A DNA stretch of 64,000 nt, from assembly GCA_014529385.2 (NCBI GenBank), contig CM043962.1:43655598-43719597 (forward strand), read 5' to 3'. The notes under the pieces are model-generated. The model was not told the origin of the DNA. It made no database searches and saw only the letters and a program-made list of their open reading frames with translations. How positions within the stretch are numbered: position 1 is the first letter of the stretch; each line of letters opens with the position of its first letter. This DNA comes from Adiantum capillus-veneris. Taxonomy: Eukaryota; Streptophyta; Polypodiopsida; Polypodiales; Pteridaceae. A program made the position numbers and the translations under genes. This document shows positions 42,281-52,532 of this stretch, one piece after another.

Positions 42281-42631
42281 GAACTAAGTAGCTAGCTGGG
42301 ATAGCTAGATCACAAGAGATCCAACATCGGTCGCTGGTGGATCTCATCAATCTCCTCCATGGTCAGTAGTCTGACTGGGCGTCATGCATGTCAAGCCAAA
42401 GTGATCCGAATCCTCTGATGCAGCCTCCGCCGATGCTGTGTAGTCCTTCGCAGTCGTGGGCGTCTAGATCTCCCCAGCTCAGTCGCTCGGTCGATCAGTG
42501 TGCCTCTGGTGTGAGAACGCCGAGCTCTGCTGTGGTAGTAACTCCTCCGGGTGTCCAGTGGCAGCTCTAAAGAAATCTGTGATCTGTCTCTGAGACTGGC
42601 TAGCCTCTCCTCTCATCAGGCTCTCTCTATG

Positions 42632-43590
42632 TTAGCGTAGCTCGAGCAAAAACAAACCCAAGCATCTCTGATCCTCGTACTGCATGACTCTGGAGAATGG
42701 TCCAAAGCCCTCTCTGAACAAGCAATGGAAGCGGCCTCGTATCTCGTAGTACACTGGGTAGTGGCATGTGTAGTGCAACTCTGTCTCAAGCTCGATGTCA
42801 CACAGGGGGCATGTCGTGGCCTCTGCTGGTACTCCGCTGTATCTCCCAGTCTCGATTCGCAGCTGGTGTGAAGATGTGCGTATCTGGCCGATAGCACATC
42901 GTACCCCATGAGACAAGTGGGTGTCCATGTATCTGGGTCTCGTCACAAAACCATCAACCGTAAGCTGGAGGAGATGCTCTCTGTAGAAAGCCATCTTCGT
43001 GCCCAGCTCCTGTGCTGGCTGTATCCATGTCCTCCTGGTGTCTAACTGAGTCAAGTCCTGGCGGATGAGCTTGGTGATCTCGAACTGTGTAAGAGTCAGA
43101 GAGGGTGCATCCAGTGAGTACTGGAAGGGAAGCAATCTGTCTATGTTGAACCCATGCGCATGAAACCATGATGTCATCTCCCCATACCAGCATGCTGTAT
43201 CTCCCTGCATGGCTAACTGTCGAGAGGACTCAAGTGCAAGGCGGGAATATCTATCTGTGGGAAGTTCCCACATGCGGTGTATGAAGGAGACAGATCTGGT
43301 GAGCTCCTCAACCACTAGTGGAGGGGCCGCTAGCTCTGCTCGAACAATAGCACGTGGTACTGAGGCCTTGGCTCTAATGAGTCGCGAGATCATAGAGACC
43401 AGAGGCTTCTCCATGTCCCCCCATCCATCACTGCGGCCTGTCCTCCTGTGATGATCCAATGAAGGTCCCCAAATCTCAGCTCCATAAAGCAATGCAGAAG
43501 CCACCAGAGTGTCAAAGAGCCAGAGCTTCGTCCAAGGCTCCTGAAATTGAACCTGTGAACACATCCTTTCCAATCTACCCAATGCTGCAT
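42632..43590 (-). pseudogene. LINE RT C-terminal region
   Basis: About 316 open codons with WLFDTLVASALLYGAEIWG, an aligned IRTSSHQLRIETGRY segment and a zinc-binding CPLCDIELETELHYTCHYP typical of LINE RT C-termini. A frameshift or small rearrangement near 43590-43660 separates it from the palm. Confidence 0.8.
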
Positions 43591-43659
43591 GGGCTCTGGT
43601 TGGGCCTCATCAATATATAGTGCTAGATAGTGTAAAGGGAAAAGGGGTGCTCTTCCTTT

Positions 43660-44056
43660 CTAGTTGCGTCTCCTTCTCCAGAATGCTGGCCCACTAAAAA
43701 CCACTCCGAGGTAAGTGTACGCATCTGTATACTCCGCAGTCTCCTGGCCGTATGTGAATGCTGGGGCTGACCTCCTGATCCATTGTGGGGTGGTATTAAA
43801 TACCATGACCTTGGTTTTACCAAGGTTGACGGACAAACCACTCTCTAGGGCAAACCTATTCAAAGAATCCAAGTGACGTTGCATCCCGTCCGGAGAGTCG
43901 GAGATCAACACGATATCATCAGCATATAACAATAATGGAATCCATGTCCCTGCCAGTTGTGCACCTCCATCACCATCTCTCTCAATGTAGTCAGAAACCT
44001 CATCCACATACATACCAAACAGAGTAGGAAAAATCGGGCAACCCTGCTTCACCCCA
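43660..44056 (-). pseudogene. LINE RT palm with YADD
   Basis: It reads KQGCPIFPTLFGMYVDE, then LLYADDIVLISD and the LGKTKVMVF segment. The first residues of the block lie beyond 62925. The coding frame passing into the LTR at 44057 is accidental. Confidence 0.82.
44052..44056. repeat. Target site duplication CCCCA, left
   Basis: Matches 62921-62925 on the other side of Ty3 copy 3. Confidence 0.92.
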
Positions 44057-44299
44057 TGTGCGCTCCTTGCCGCACTGTCGAAGCAAAGGACTTGCCGATA
44101 CACCGTGTGCGAGCCACAAATGGCTCCAAGCACACAACAAGCCTAAACTAGCAAGCTCAAGAGAGCAAAGGGTGTGTCACTCACCGCTCTACGCTCGCCT
44201 TCGTGGTGGATTCCTCGCCATGATGAAGAAGAAGCTGCAGTCGTGCCGCGCTCAACCGCTTCGCCGCCGTCGTACCTTCGTAATGCTCGATCGCACACA

Positions 44300-44341
<42 letters not shown>

Positions 44342-44536
44342 TACACACACACACACAAGGAGGTGAAGAAGAAGAAGATGGAGCAAGAGCACTCTTCTAT
44401 TGCACAAATGAGAGAATGAATGAATTTTAGGTTTAGTTGGCTTTTATATGAGCTCACCCCATTCACACTTGGGCGCCCATGCTTAGCCAACTAATCCCTT
44501 GAATGTCCCAGTTAGAGTGCGCCTCTCATCGGCGAT
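44057..44536 (-). repeat. 3' LTR of Ty3 copy 3, outer part
   Basis: Starts TGTGCGCTCC after the LINE duplication. Includes a CT run of about 29 bp near 44310-44338. Interrupted at 44536 by the copia element and resumes at 49715. Confidence 0.93.
44532..44536. repeat. Target site duplication GCGAT, left
   Basis: Matches 49710-49714 across the copia element. Confidence 0.9.
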
Positions 44537-44858
44537 TGTAAAGAATGAGGATGCAAGAGAGCTACACAAGACAAGCACAAAGCACACAGAGATGGAAAGC
44601 TTCTTCTTCTTCTTCATAGAAAAGAGCGTACAAAATGACTAAGTGCTAAAGCTGAAAAGTAGCACATATGTACATGCGGTCACTAAGTGTGAACTCGCTA
44701 GAAGCGTACTAGGCTGGCACTATAAGTGTAGTCCAGCTGTAGAATCACTGGCAGAGATCCTCCGTGTCGGTCACCTAACGCGCCAAGGAGTAAATGCCGT
44801 AAGCGGCCAAGACCCGTAGTGGATGCCAGCTCAAGGTGTAGAGCTCGACATCTCAACA
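44537..44858 (-). repeat. 3' LTR of the nested copia element (322 bp)
   Basis: On the minus strand TGTTGAGATG...CTTTACA, with a PPT (CTCGAGGGGGAG) just before it at 44859-44870. Confidence 0.92.
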
Positions 44859-45340
44859 CTCCCCCTCGAGCTCTGCATGTCATAGAGTCCAAGCATAGTC
44901 CGAAAACGTCGAAGCTTCTCAGCTCCGAGGGCCTTGGTAAAGATATCCTCTATCTGCTCCTTTGTGCTGACGTAAACCAAGTCGATGTCGCCCGCCAACA
45001 CTCGCTCTCGAACATAGTGGTAATGGACCTCTATGTGTTTGGTCGTGGCATGGAACACTGGGTTCCTAGCCAACTGCATGCTGCTGAGGTTGTCACAATG
45101 GATGAAAATCTGCTGGTCCACCTGCACTCCCAAGTCCTCAAGTAATGTGCGTAGCCAAGCTACATCGCACGCCGCAACTGCTGCACCTCTGTACTCGGCC
45201 TCTATGCTCGATAAAGCAACCGTAGGCCGCTTTTTGCTGCTCCAAGTAACAACAGCACTCCCAAAAGAGAACATGAAGCCACTCGTAGATCTCCTATATA
45301 TCAACAATGCTACCTGCCCAATCTGTATCTGTATACCCAT
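44859..45340 (-). pseudogene. pol: Copia RNase H (nested element)
   Basis: WSSKKRPTVALSSIEAEYRG, IHCDNLSSMQLARNP, HIEVHYHYVRE and IFTKALG identify copia RNase H. It runs to the element's end and is in a different frame from the preceding RT piece. Confidence 0.88.
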
Positions 45341-45830
45341 ACAATGCTAATGGTGCATCTGTTGCATAGAACAATGCGTAGTCAAGAGTACCTTGCACAT
45401 ACCTAAGTGTGCGTCGTACTCCATCCAAATGTGGCTTCCTCAGAAGCTGCATAAACTGACTCTCCAAGCCTACTGTGTAGCTCAAGTCTGGCCTTGTGAT
45501 AGTCAAGTAGATTAGACTACCCACAATCTTCCTGTACATGTTGACATCCTCAACAACATCACCCTTCTCTGCACTCAGCTTTGTATTCACATCCAAGGGA
45601 ATAGAAATTGGCTTACAATCGGCCATACCATACTTTGACAACATGTCCAAAGCATACTGTCTCTGTGATAGCCATACACCCTCTAGAGTCCTGATCACCT
45701 CAATGCCAAGAAAGTAGCGCAACTCGCCTAAATATTTCATTTCAAACTCCTGTTTGAGAAGACCCTTCACATGGTCAATCTCCATAGCATTGTCACCAAC
45801 AATAATAAGGTCATCTACATATATGGTAAT
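45294..45830 (-). pseudogene. pol: Copia RT C-terminal part
   Basis: From the catalytic [12 protein letters not shown] at the deletion junction through LGELRYFLGIEV to the thumb (TRPDLSYTVG, LDGVRRTLRYVQGT). The preceding RT segment, normally about 60 residues including LYGLKQAPR, is absent. Confidence 0.85.
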
Positions 45831-47140
45831 GAATAACCAGGTGGCTGATCCATATACACTTCCTCTTGCAACTCACCATTCAAGAAGGCATTCTTTACAT
45901 CCATTTGATGCATAATCCATCCTCTAGATGAAGCCACTGCTATGATAGCTCTCACATTCGTCATCTTTGCCACTGGAGCAAAGGTCTCCTCATAGTCTAT
46001 GCCATACGTCTGTGCATAACCCTTTGCGACCAGCCTTGCCTTGTGACGCTCAATTTTACCATCAGCCTTATGCTTGGTTTTATACACCCATTTACAGCCA
46101 ATAGCTTTCTTGCCACTTGGCAATGGCACCAACTCCCATGTGTCATTTGCTTCCAATGCAGCCATCTCTTCATTCATTGCATCATCCCAATGCACATTTC
46201 CAACTGCATCCTCAAAACATGTGGGCTCCACATCCTGTATCACCTTAGCCATGTAGGCTTGGTGATGCGCTAGATACCCATCATAAGTCAATTTATGAAG
46301 TGGATTTCTGACTCTATTAGATCTGCGCGGTCCTGCGTCACTCCTTTGCCCTCTAGCATCTTCTTGTACTTTCCTTACACCAGGTGTCCTTATAGCCGGA
46401 ATTCCAAATTCCTCATCAAGACTTTGTTCAGAACCATCTGAATCCATGTCTACATGTGAAAAACCTGATGATGCATCAGCCATAAAGGGAGGTTCATCAA
46501 CCTTTTCCTTTCCTTTTCGTGATACATTCCCTGTACCTGTTGGTGGAGTAACCTGCATACGTAGTCTACCATTCCATGGTTTCTCAAGAGAGCCACGAGA
46601 AGAGGACTCTTGTGGTCCACTCAAAACCTGTGACTGTGGCCTCACATTTTGTACAACCACATCATCTTTTACATCAGCCCCAATAGTGCCATGTGCATTA
46701 CTGTACCAGCTGCTCATCTCATCAAAGACTACATCTCTGCTCACTCGTAATTCTCGTGTAGTAGGATTATAGCACCTGTACCCCTTTTGTTCAAGGGAAT
46801 ATCCCACAAGAATACATTTCTCTGCTTTAGGATCCAATTTCCTACGCAACTCATCTGGTACATGCACGTAAGCTATGTAGCCAAACACTTTCAAGTGTGC
46901 CAAATCAGGCTTTGTACCTGTAAACTTTCCCTCAGGTGTTACATCATGCACCGTAGCTGTAGGTGTCCTGTTCATAATGTACACAGCTGTATTTACGGCT
47001 TCAGCCCAGAAATGATGAGGCATGTTCTTCTCATTCATCAATGCACGTGCAACCTTTGCAATGTGCCTGTTTTTCCTTTCTGCGACCCCATTCTGTTGTG
47101 GAGTATATCTGCATGTAAACTGCCTGCGTATACCATGCAT
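45831..47140 (-). pseudogene. pol: Copia integrase C-terminal half and RT N-terminus
   Basis: Starts at the [16 protein letters not shown] segment of integrase, continues through the copia integrase tail ([26 protein letters not shown]) and a linker, then RT up to [24 protein letters not shown], where the deletion falls. Confidence 0.88.
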
Positions 47141-47330
47141 TCACAGAAAATCTGAAAAATCATTGGAGAAGTACTCTCCCCCTCCATCTGACCTCAATGT
47201 CTTGATTTGCATATCTGTCTCCTTCTCAATCATGACTTTGAAGTCTTGAAAGTGACCAAACACTTCACTTTTGTTACGCATGAAGTAGACCCATACTTTC
47301 CTTGTATGGTAATCAATGAAAGAGACATGG
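47141..47330 (-). pseudogene. pol: Copia integrase core segment
   Basis: Encodes SFIDYHTRKVWVYFMRNKSE and LRSDGGGEY with the second catalytic aspartate. Closed by a stop at 47141 and separated from gag-protease by a frameshift near 47330. Confidence 0.82.
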
Positions 47331-48974
47331 ACCCCAAACATCTGTGTGCACCACCTCAAGTGGCTTTTTACATACATTGCGCTCATGTGGAAATGAGCCC
47401 TTTGAATGTTTTCCAAACTGGCATGTTGCACACACTTTATGCATACCATCCACCTTGAATTTGGGCAAACCTTTTACAATCTGTTTTGATTGCATGCTGC
47501 GCAATCTCTGCTCATTGACATGGCCAATGCGTTTTACCCAAATGTCAACATCAGCCACAACACCTATGCCCTGTGCAAATAATGCAGCTTTTACCTCAGG
47601 CATGTCTACATTCAGCGTAAACATTATGCCCACACATTTGCCCTCTGTGATCAGCTTACAGCCATTCTGGAAATCTTCTACATAACAGCCATTTGGATTG
47701 AAGCGAACCTGCAAACCCTGCTCAACCATTTGTCCAACAGAAACAAGATTCTTTGTAATGTTTGGGACATGAAGTACATCTGCTAAGTACTTTGATTTCC
47801 CACTCTTCGTATTTAGAGGTATGTCCCCTACATGAACAATGGGGTGAGCTGTGTCATCTCCTGTCTGCACATAGCCTGACACATCTGGTTTGCGCATATC
47901 TCTAAAACACTCTCCACGAGACGTCATGTGATTAGAGGCACCTGAATCCACATACCAAACATCATCTTGGGTGGAATTCTCTGCAGTCATTGTATTCACT
48001 ACATGATGCATAACAAACATGCGCTCGTTTTTGTTGTCATCTGCATCTCTGCTAGTAGATGCATAGTTGCCCTGTTCTCTCTTTCCACTTGCTTTTCCCT
48101 TTGGACAGTCACGTGACATGTGACCTCTTTCACCACAAGTCCAACATTCTCTGCTATCTGGAGTATGTTGCTGCCTGCTTGATCCTGCACCACGACCTCT
48201 TTGACTCCCCCTGCCTTGAGACTGGTTTCCCCTGCCACCTGTATTGTTTTGATTTGATTGACCTTCCAAAAATTGGCCCCTGCAACCCCTTGGGCCTCGA
48301 CCACGACCTCTACCTCTACCTCTGTTGGCGTTAGAATAGAAGGTCTGTTTAGAATTATTTCTGCCATGAGAAGAAGATGTGTCAAGGTTCTTCTCCTCAA
48401 GAATAAGCATAGAAATCAAATCTTGGAACACAGGGATGTCGTCTCTTGTATTCATGGAAGACCTAAAATGTACATACTCATCTCCTAGACCATCCAAGCA
48501 TGCACGGACAATGTCATCGTCTTCCACTGAGACTTTAATAGATCCAAGAGCCTCAATGATACTCTTGATCTTCAAGGCATAATCATTGATTGAGAGGTTG
48601 TTCCTCTTAACCTGATTTAGCTCCGACTTTAGTTGAAGCTTCTTGGCCTTGGTGTTCACCTCGAACACTCTGCCTAAGTTTCTCCATGCAATGGCGGGGG
48701 TTTCAGCATCCTGTAGATAGCCCATCATGCCATCTGTGATGCTCATAGAAAGCCAATACATCACTTTGCTCTGGCCTTGTTGCCAGTCCCTCAAAGCTTT
48801 CCTTTGTTCTGCTGTAGCATTTGCCTCGAGAATCTCTGGTTCCTTTTCATTGTCTCCTTCTACATAGTCCCAATAACCTTTTCCTTTTAGGAAATTTGTT
48901 ATTCTGAACTTCCATGCAGGGTAGTTATTTTTCTCAAGCTTCTCAGTAACAATATGACTGAAACCGTCAGACAT
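47313..48974 (-). CDS. gag: Copia gag, protease and pre-integrase (open)
   Basis: A 553-codon open frame beginning MSDGFSHIVTEKLEKNNYPAW, a typical copia gag start (UBN2 family). It contains a glycine/arginine-rich basic region, one CCHC zinc knuckle (CWTCGERGHMSRDC), the protease active site VDSGASNHM and the GAG-pre-integrase zinc segment (CATCQFGKHSKGSF). It ends by running out of frame at the start of the integrase core, so gag and protease may still be translatable. Confidence 0.88.
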   Translation of the reverse strand: MSDGFSHIVTEKLEKNNYPAWKFRITNFLKGKGYWDYVEGDNEKEPEILEANATAEQRKALRDWQQGQSKVMYWLSMSITDGMMGYLQDAETPAIAWRNLGRVFEVNTKAKKLQLKSELNQVKRNNLSINDYALKIKSIIEALGSIKVSVEDDDIVRACLDGLGDEYVHFRSSMNTRDDIPVFQDLISMLILEEKNLDTSSSHGRNNSKQTFYSNANRGRGRGRGRGPRGCRGQFLEGQSNQNNTGGRGNQSQGRGSQRGRGAGSSRQQHTPDSRECWTCGERGHMSRDCPKGKASGKREQGNYASTSRDADDNKNERMFVMHHVVNTMTAENSTQDDVWYVDSGASNHMTSRGECFRDMRKPDVSGYVQTGDDTAHPIVHVGDIPLNTKSGKSKYLADVLHVPNITKNLVSVGQMVEQGLQVRFNPNGCYVEDFQNGCKLITEGKCVGIMFTLNVDMPEVKAALFAQGIGVVADVDIWVKRIGHVNEQRLRSMQSKQIVKGLPKFKVDGMHKVCATCQFGKHSKGSFPHERNVCKKPLEVVHTDVWGPCLFH

Positions 48975-49240
48975 CTTGAAGCACTAAGACAAAATAGCTG
49001 CAATCTGCAAAAACCAGCAAATCTGCTGAACCTGCTATCGTGGTACCTGTAACGCTTTCTACACTCAACGAGTGTCCACAATCAAGCGTACATACAACCA
49101 CTGTACTTGTACAGTAAATCTCTGTATACTGCACTTTGGAGACCTGTTCAGAAACTTGTGCGAAAAACTTGTGCATCTGGTCGTGGATTGCGAACGAAGG
49201 GATTGTGATGCTCTTGCTCTCTTAGCCTCTCTTGCCTGCA

Positions 49241-49256
49241 CCAGGCTCTGATACCA
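49241..49256 (-). promoter_or_regulatory. Primer binding site of the nested copia element
   Basis: Minus-strand TGGTATCAGAGCCTGG, tRNA-iMet type, directly inside the 5' LTR. Confidence 0.92.
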
Positions 49257-49709
49257 TGTAAAGAATGAGGATGCAAGAGAGCTACACAAGACAAGCACAA
49301 AGCACACAGAGATGGAAAGATTCTTCTTCTTCTTCACAGAAAAGAGAGTACAAAATGACTAAGTGCTAAAGCTGAAAAGTAGCACATATGTACATGCGGT
49401 CACTAAGTGTGAACTCGCTAGAAGCGTACTAGGCTGGCACTATAAGTGTAGTCCAGCTGTAGAATCACAGAAAAGAGAGTACAAAATGACTAAGTGCTAA
49501 AGTTGAAAAGTAGCACATATGTACATGCGGTCACTAAGTGTGAACTCGCTAGAAGCGTACTAGGCTGGCACTATAAGTGTAGTCTAGCTGTAGAATCACT
49601 GGCAGAGATCCTCCTTGTCGATCACCTAACGCGCCAGTGAGTAAATGCCGTAAGTGGCTAAGACCCGTAGTGGCTGCCAGCTCAAGGTGTAGAGCTCGAC
49701 ATCTCAATA
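49257..49709 (-). repeat. 5' LTR of the nested copia element (453 bp)
   Basis: Equals the 322-bp LTR plus a 131-bp tandem duplication at 49338-49599. Its outer end reads ...CAATA where the other LTR has CAACA, one change in the terminal dinucleotide. Confidence 0.92.
49338..49599. repeat. 131-bp tandem duplication inside the copia 5' LTR
   Basis: Units start at 49338 and 49469 with agaaaagagagtac. The length difference between the LTRs is exactly one unit. Confidence 0.93.
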
Positions 49710-49714
49710 GCGAT
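49710..49714. repeat. Target site duplication GCGAT, right
   Basis: Matches 44532-44536. Confidence 0.9.
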
Positions 49715-49825
49715 CACTCTTACCCTTTTCCTATTGGTCTGACAAGCCCGATACCTGACTCTACCAAATACATAATACACGTCCGTCGTAGGTGATGGGG
49801 TCTCCGTGAGCCGTGAGGGTTAACA
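49715..49825 (-). repeat. 3' LTR of Ty3 copy 3, inner part
   Basis: Completes the LTR begun at 44057, giving 591 bp, and ends GTTAACA. Confidence 0.92.
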
Positions 49826-49840
49826 TGCCCCCCTTCCTGA
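49826..49840 (-). promoter_or_regulatory. Polypurine tract, Ty3 copy 3
   Basis: Minus-strand TCAGGAAGGGGGGCA before TGTTAAC. Confidence 0.87.
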
Positions 49841-51197
49841 TGTAGATTCCGTCCTCGGAAGCTATTGAGTTGAAGCTCGTTCGTCGAGGTGGAAGAGCAT
49901 TTGAGATGAATGTCCTTAGCCTTCTTCAGTCACTGCAAAATCAAACAACATTGGCACAATAATTGCATTCTCATAAGTGATCAAAAAGCATATGCAGTTT
50001 TAGGTAGACAAATTGATTGGTAAAAGAATTTCAAACAATTTGTCAGCAATGAACATTAAATTGCAGTGTAATCAAATGCATAAACAGATGTAAAGGTAAA
50101 AAATTAAACAAGTCTGGGGTCGCTAATTTGACGGTCGAAAGGCACTAGAGATCGAATATTAATACCATGGGTAAGCTTCTTAATTTTCTGTGGTCAATTA
50201 AGTTGTTTAATTGCGAGAGCCAAGTATTCATGTTCGAGGGCTGACTAGAGGCTATACTTAGAGGACCTTGTAGTTAAGCTACGATAAAAGGAATTTCTCA
50301 TGAAATCATCGCCTGACTGATTACTTTTTCTTTGACCCCCCAAAGTCTTTTCATAGTGATTCAATTTGATGTGTGTGCTTATTTTGTATGCCTTGAGTTT
50401 TTTGCTTTTCAAGGAAAAGCGTCCACACTGGGAACCTCTAGGACTCTAGTACCATAGGCAATACATGTGAGTGAAGTACCAAATCAAGCTGAGATTTCTC
50501 TTCCAGCTTAAGATTTTACAGTGTGGCACTTTGATTTTTTGTTTGTTCATTTTCAACATTTTAATTTTGTAACTTTGGGGGGTCATATAACACTGATACA
50601 CCTCCCCAGGCTCATCACACTAGTTAACTCCCTTTATAATACTTAAGCTAAAGGTCAATAGGGTCAAGCCCACTAGAAAGCCCTAGTACATTTCACACAA
50701 TGCTGCCTAAATCGGATTAAGAACCTAAGTAACCATTGATTATTAGGAAGGCATTCCCCATGGTATTAAGAGAAGATTTCTAACACCTAACTTGGTCAAA
50801 CTAGTTTGTCGGACTGCTTTATTTTTAAACCTAGACAAGTGATTATGACAAAAAATTGCATTGAATTAAATGTTTGATACTAAGCAAATGCGGTGAATAT
50901 TAGGCTACCAATCACAATTAAAGCAGACAATCATAGATGCAAAAAAGATAAGGGGCAGTGCTAATGGACAAGAAACACCTGTTTGTGTCGATGGCCGCGC
51001 TTGATTTGAAGAGTGAGTCGAGATAAAGATTCCATGAAGGTCCAAATCCTACTAATAGGAACATGCTCCTGTACACACTAGGAAACAAAAGGAATACCTC
51101 CAGGAGGCACATTAGTGGAAAAAGGTACCAACACTTATTGAACACAACAAAAAACATAAGGAACCCTAACCTAATTATTTGCACTCCCCCTAGAGAG
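49841..51197 (-). other. Conserved 3' non-coding region of Ty3 copy 3
   Basis: Collinear with the same region of copies 1 and 2; hairpin at 50404-50420. No gene. Confidence 0.6.
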
Positions 51198-51620
51198 TCA
51201 AGGGAATAGGATATTGTAGAGGTTGGGGGGAAACCCTAAGGCTAAACCCCTATCCTCGTCGTCGAGATAAACAAAGTCATCATCCATGAGACCATATGTG
51301 CCATCTGTGTAGTCGTGTAAATTTTCTTCTTCATCATAGGTGCCCATGTTTACTAAGAAGGTCACTAGACGCCTATAGTCATCTTGGTCAAAAGGGTAGG
51401 ATTGTGCAATGGGAGAAACGCTCTCTACTAAGTATGGATCAGACGTGGTCAAAAGACGTATCAGCCATTCTAACTCCTCAAAATTCCTCTCACATGCTAG
51501 AGTACCTATCAAATCCCATTCACATGCAAGCACTGGAAAGACCATGTGAAATATTTGTGAAAAGTAACGAGGGTACCTCTCACCCAAGGCAGGAGTGGAT
51601 GACTCTAGCGTACTAGCCAT
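51198..51620 (-). CDS. Extra ORF of the Ty3 family, 140-aa acidic protein (copy 3)
   Basis: Intact, starting at the ATG at 51620 by alignment with copy 2. By eye it differs from copy 1 at about eight of 140 residues, mostly conservative. The same core (CEWDLIGTLACERNFEELEW) and C-terminus (YLDDEDRGLALG...LYNILFP) are present. A TTTGCGTGTACAG stretch two bases before the ATG resembles a 3' splice site. It remains open although the polyprotein in this copy has about six stops. The gene follows a TATA-like box and an internal PPT. Function unknown. Confidence 0.75.
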   Translation of the reverse strand: MASTLESSTPALGERYPRYFSQIFHMVFPVLACEWDLIGTLACERNFEELEWLIRLLTTSDPYLVESVSPIAQSYPFDQDDYRRLVTFLVNMGTYDEEENLHDYTDGTYGLMDDDFVYLDDEDRGLALGFPPNLYNILFP

Positions 51621-51754
51621 ATCTGTACACGCAAATAGATGATGGTTAGAGTACAAATATTACAAGGGTCGTGTTCTTGTGCATAATTTGTTTTTATGAT
51701 TTGTGTTATGGCTCTTGCTCTTTTACTTTTTTATCTTGTTTTTGTGAGTATAAG

Positions 51755-51770
51755 GCTTTATATATACATT
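51755..51770 (-). promoter_or_regulatory. TATA-like box upstream of the extra ORF (copy 3)
   Basis: Minus-strand ATGTATATATAAAGCC, same place as in the other copies. Confidence 0.4.
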
Positions 51771-51845
51771 CCCTAAGATTGGAGATTAAGAGGTCAGGGA
51801 GAAAGGTTGAGAGGGAAGCAAGTGAATGATGGATGTCCACAAACA

Positions 51846-51859
51846 CTCCCCCCTTCCTT
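51846..51859 (-). promoter_or_regulatory. Internal polypurine tract, copy 3
   Basis: Minus-strand AAGGAAGGGGGGAG, just after the polyprotein tail, followed by TGTTTGTGG as in copy 2. Confidence 0.6.
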
Positions 51860-51866
51860 GGGTAGA

Positions 51867-52532
51867 TCATACCGTTTGAAATGATGTCGACACCCTTTGA
51901 AACCAATTGTTCCAGTTGGTAATAGGTGAGGATTTTTGCCAGTATTTTTCTATTACCCTAGGTGCCTCGTCAAGTTGCAAGGGTGGTAAGGTACTCTCCC
52001 AGGATCGAACTTGAAGTGGTTCATTAGGTGATTCTTGAACATTGGGAAGTGTGGATTCTTTTGTAGCTTCATGGAGGTCCACTACTATAGATGGAGGCTG
52101 TGTAGAAGCTTTTACCTCTATGGATGTATTACATGAGGAGCTAGAAGCTTCATGGAACTCCCCCCTTCCTGAGCTAGGTGGAATAAATTGATTTTGCCTT
52201 GGAGCCCAAACTAGCTCTGGACTAGGTGTGTAGCATTCTGTGATCTTTCCCTTCCCACGGTCTGCCATTGGCTTTAGCGTTACACTGTTTGACTCATATG
52301 GGTTTGTTGTCGATAGGGAAGGACACATTTTACGTTTAGGTACCCAAATTTGCTCATTTCCATCATAGTAGCCTTGGACTTCTAATAGTTGTTTTGGAAT
52401 CCATCATGATTTGGTCTTGACTCTCCTAGGGCGCGCTCTTGGTTTTCCCGGGAAATTTTTTCTTGGAATGGATGGGAGGGTTGAGGTAGTTGGAAGTAAG
52501 GCCTTGGGGACCCATTGATATGTACTCTTAGG
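51867..52532 (-). pseudogene. Polyprotein tail with WVPK-type motifs (copy 3)
   Basis: It continues the pol frame after stops at 52533 and about 52405. Motifs read YQWVPK, a WIPKQLLE segment, QIWVPKRK and LVWAPR, matching the four in copy 2. The rest is serine- and proline-rich and ends WNNWFQRV...FQTV as in copy 2. No known domain is recognised. Confidence 0.65.

Larger units (their letters stand above)
42281..44056 (-). mobile_element. Host LINE, 3' part (left of the Ty3 insertion)
   Basis: Minus-strand LINE of a family distinct from the other two. This part holds the RT palm, C-terminal region and presumably the 3' UTR (to an uncertain end near 42280). It continues at 62926 on the far side of Ty3 copy 3; the junction cuts the IGV/KQGCP block. 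Confidence 0.82.
44537..49709 (-). mobile_element. Copia retrotransposon nested in the Ty3 LTR
   Basis: Complete minus-strand copia element with two LTRs (322 and 453 bp), tRNA-iMet PBS, PPT and 5-bp duplication gcgat. Gag, protease, integrase, RT and RNase H are in order. It is defective: a frameshift near 47330, a stop at 47141 and a deletion of about 60 codons in RT near 45830. The 5' LTR carries an internal 131-bp tandem duplication absent from the 3' LTR. Confidence 0.93.
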
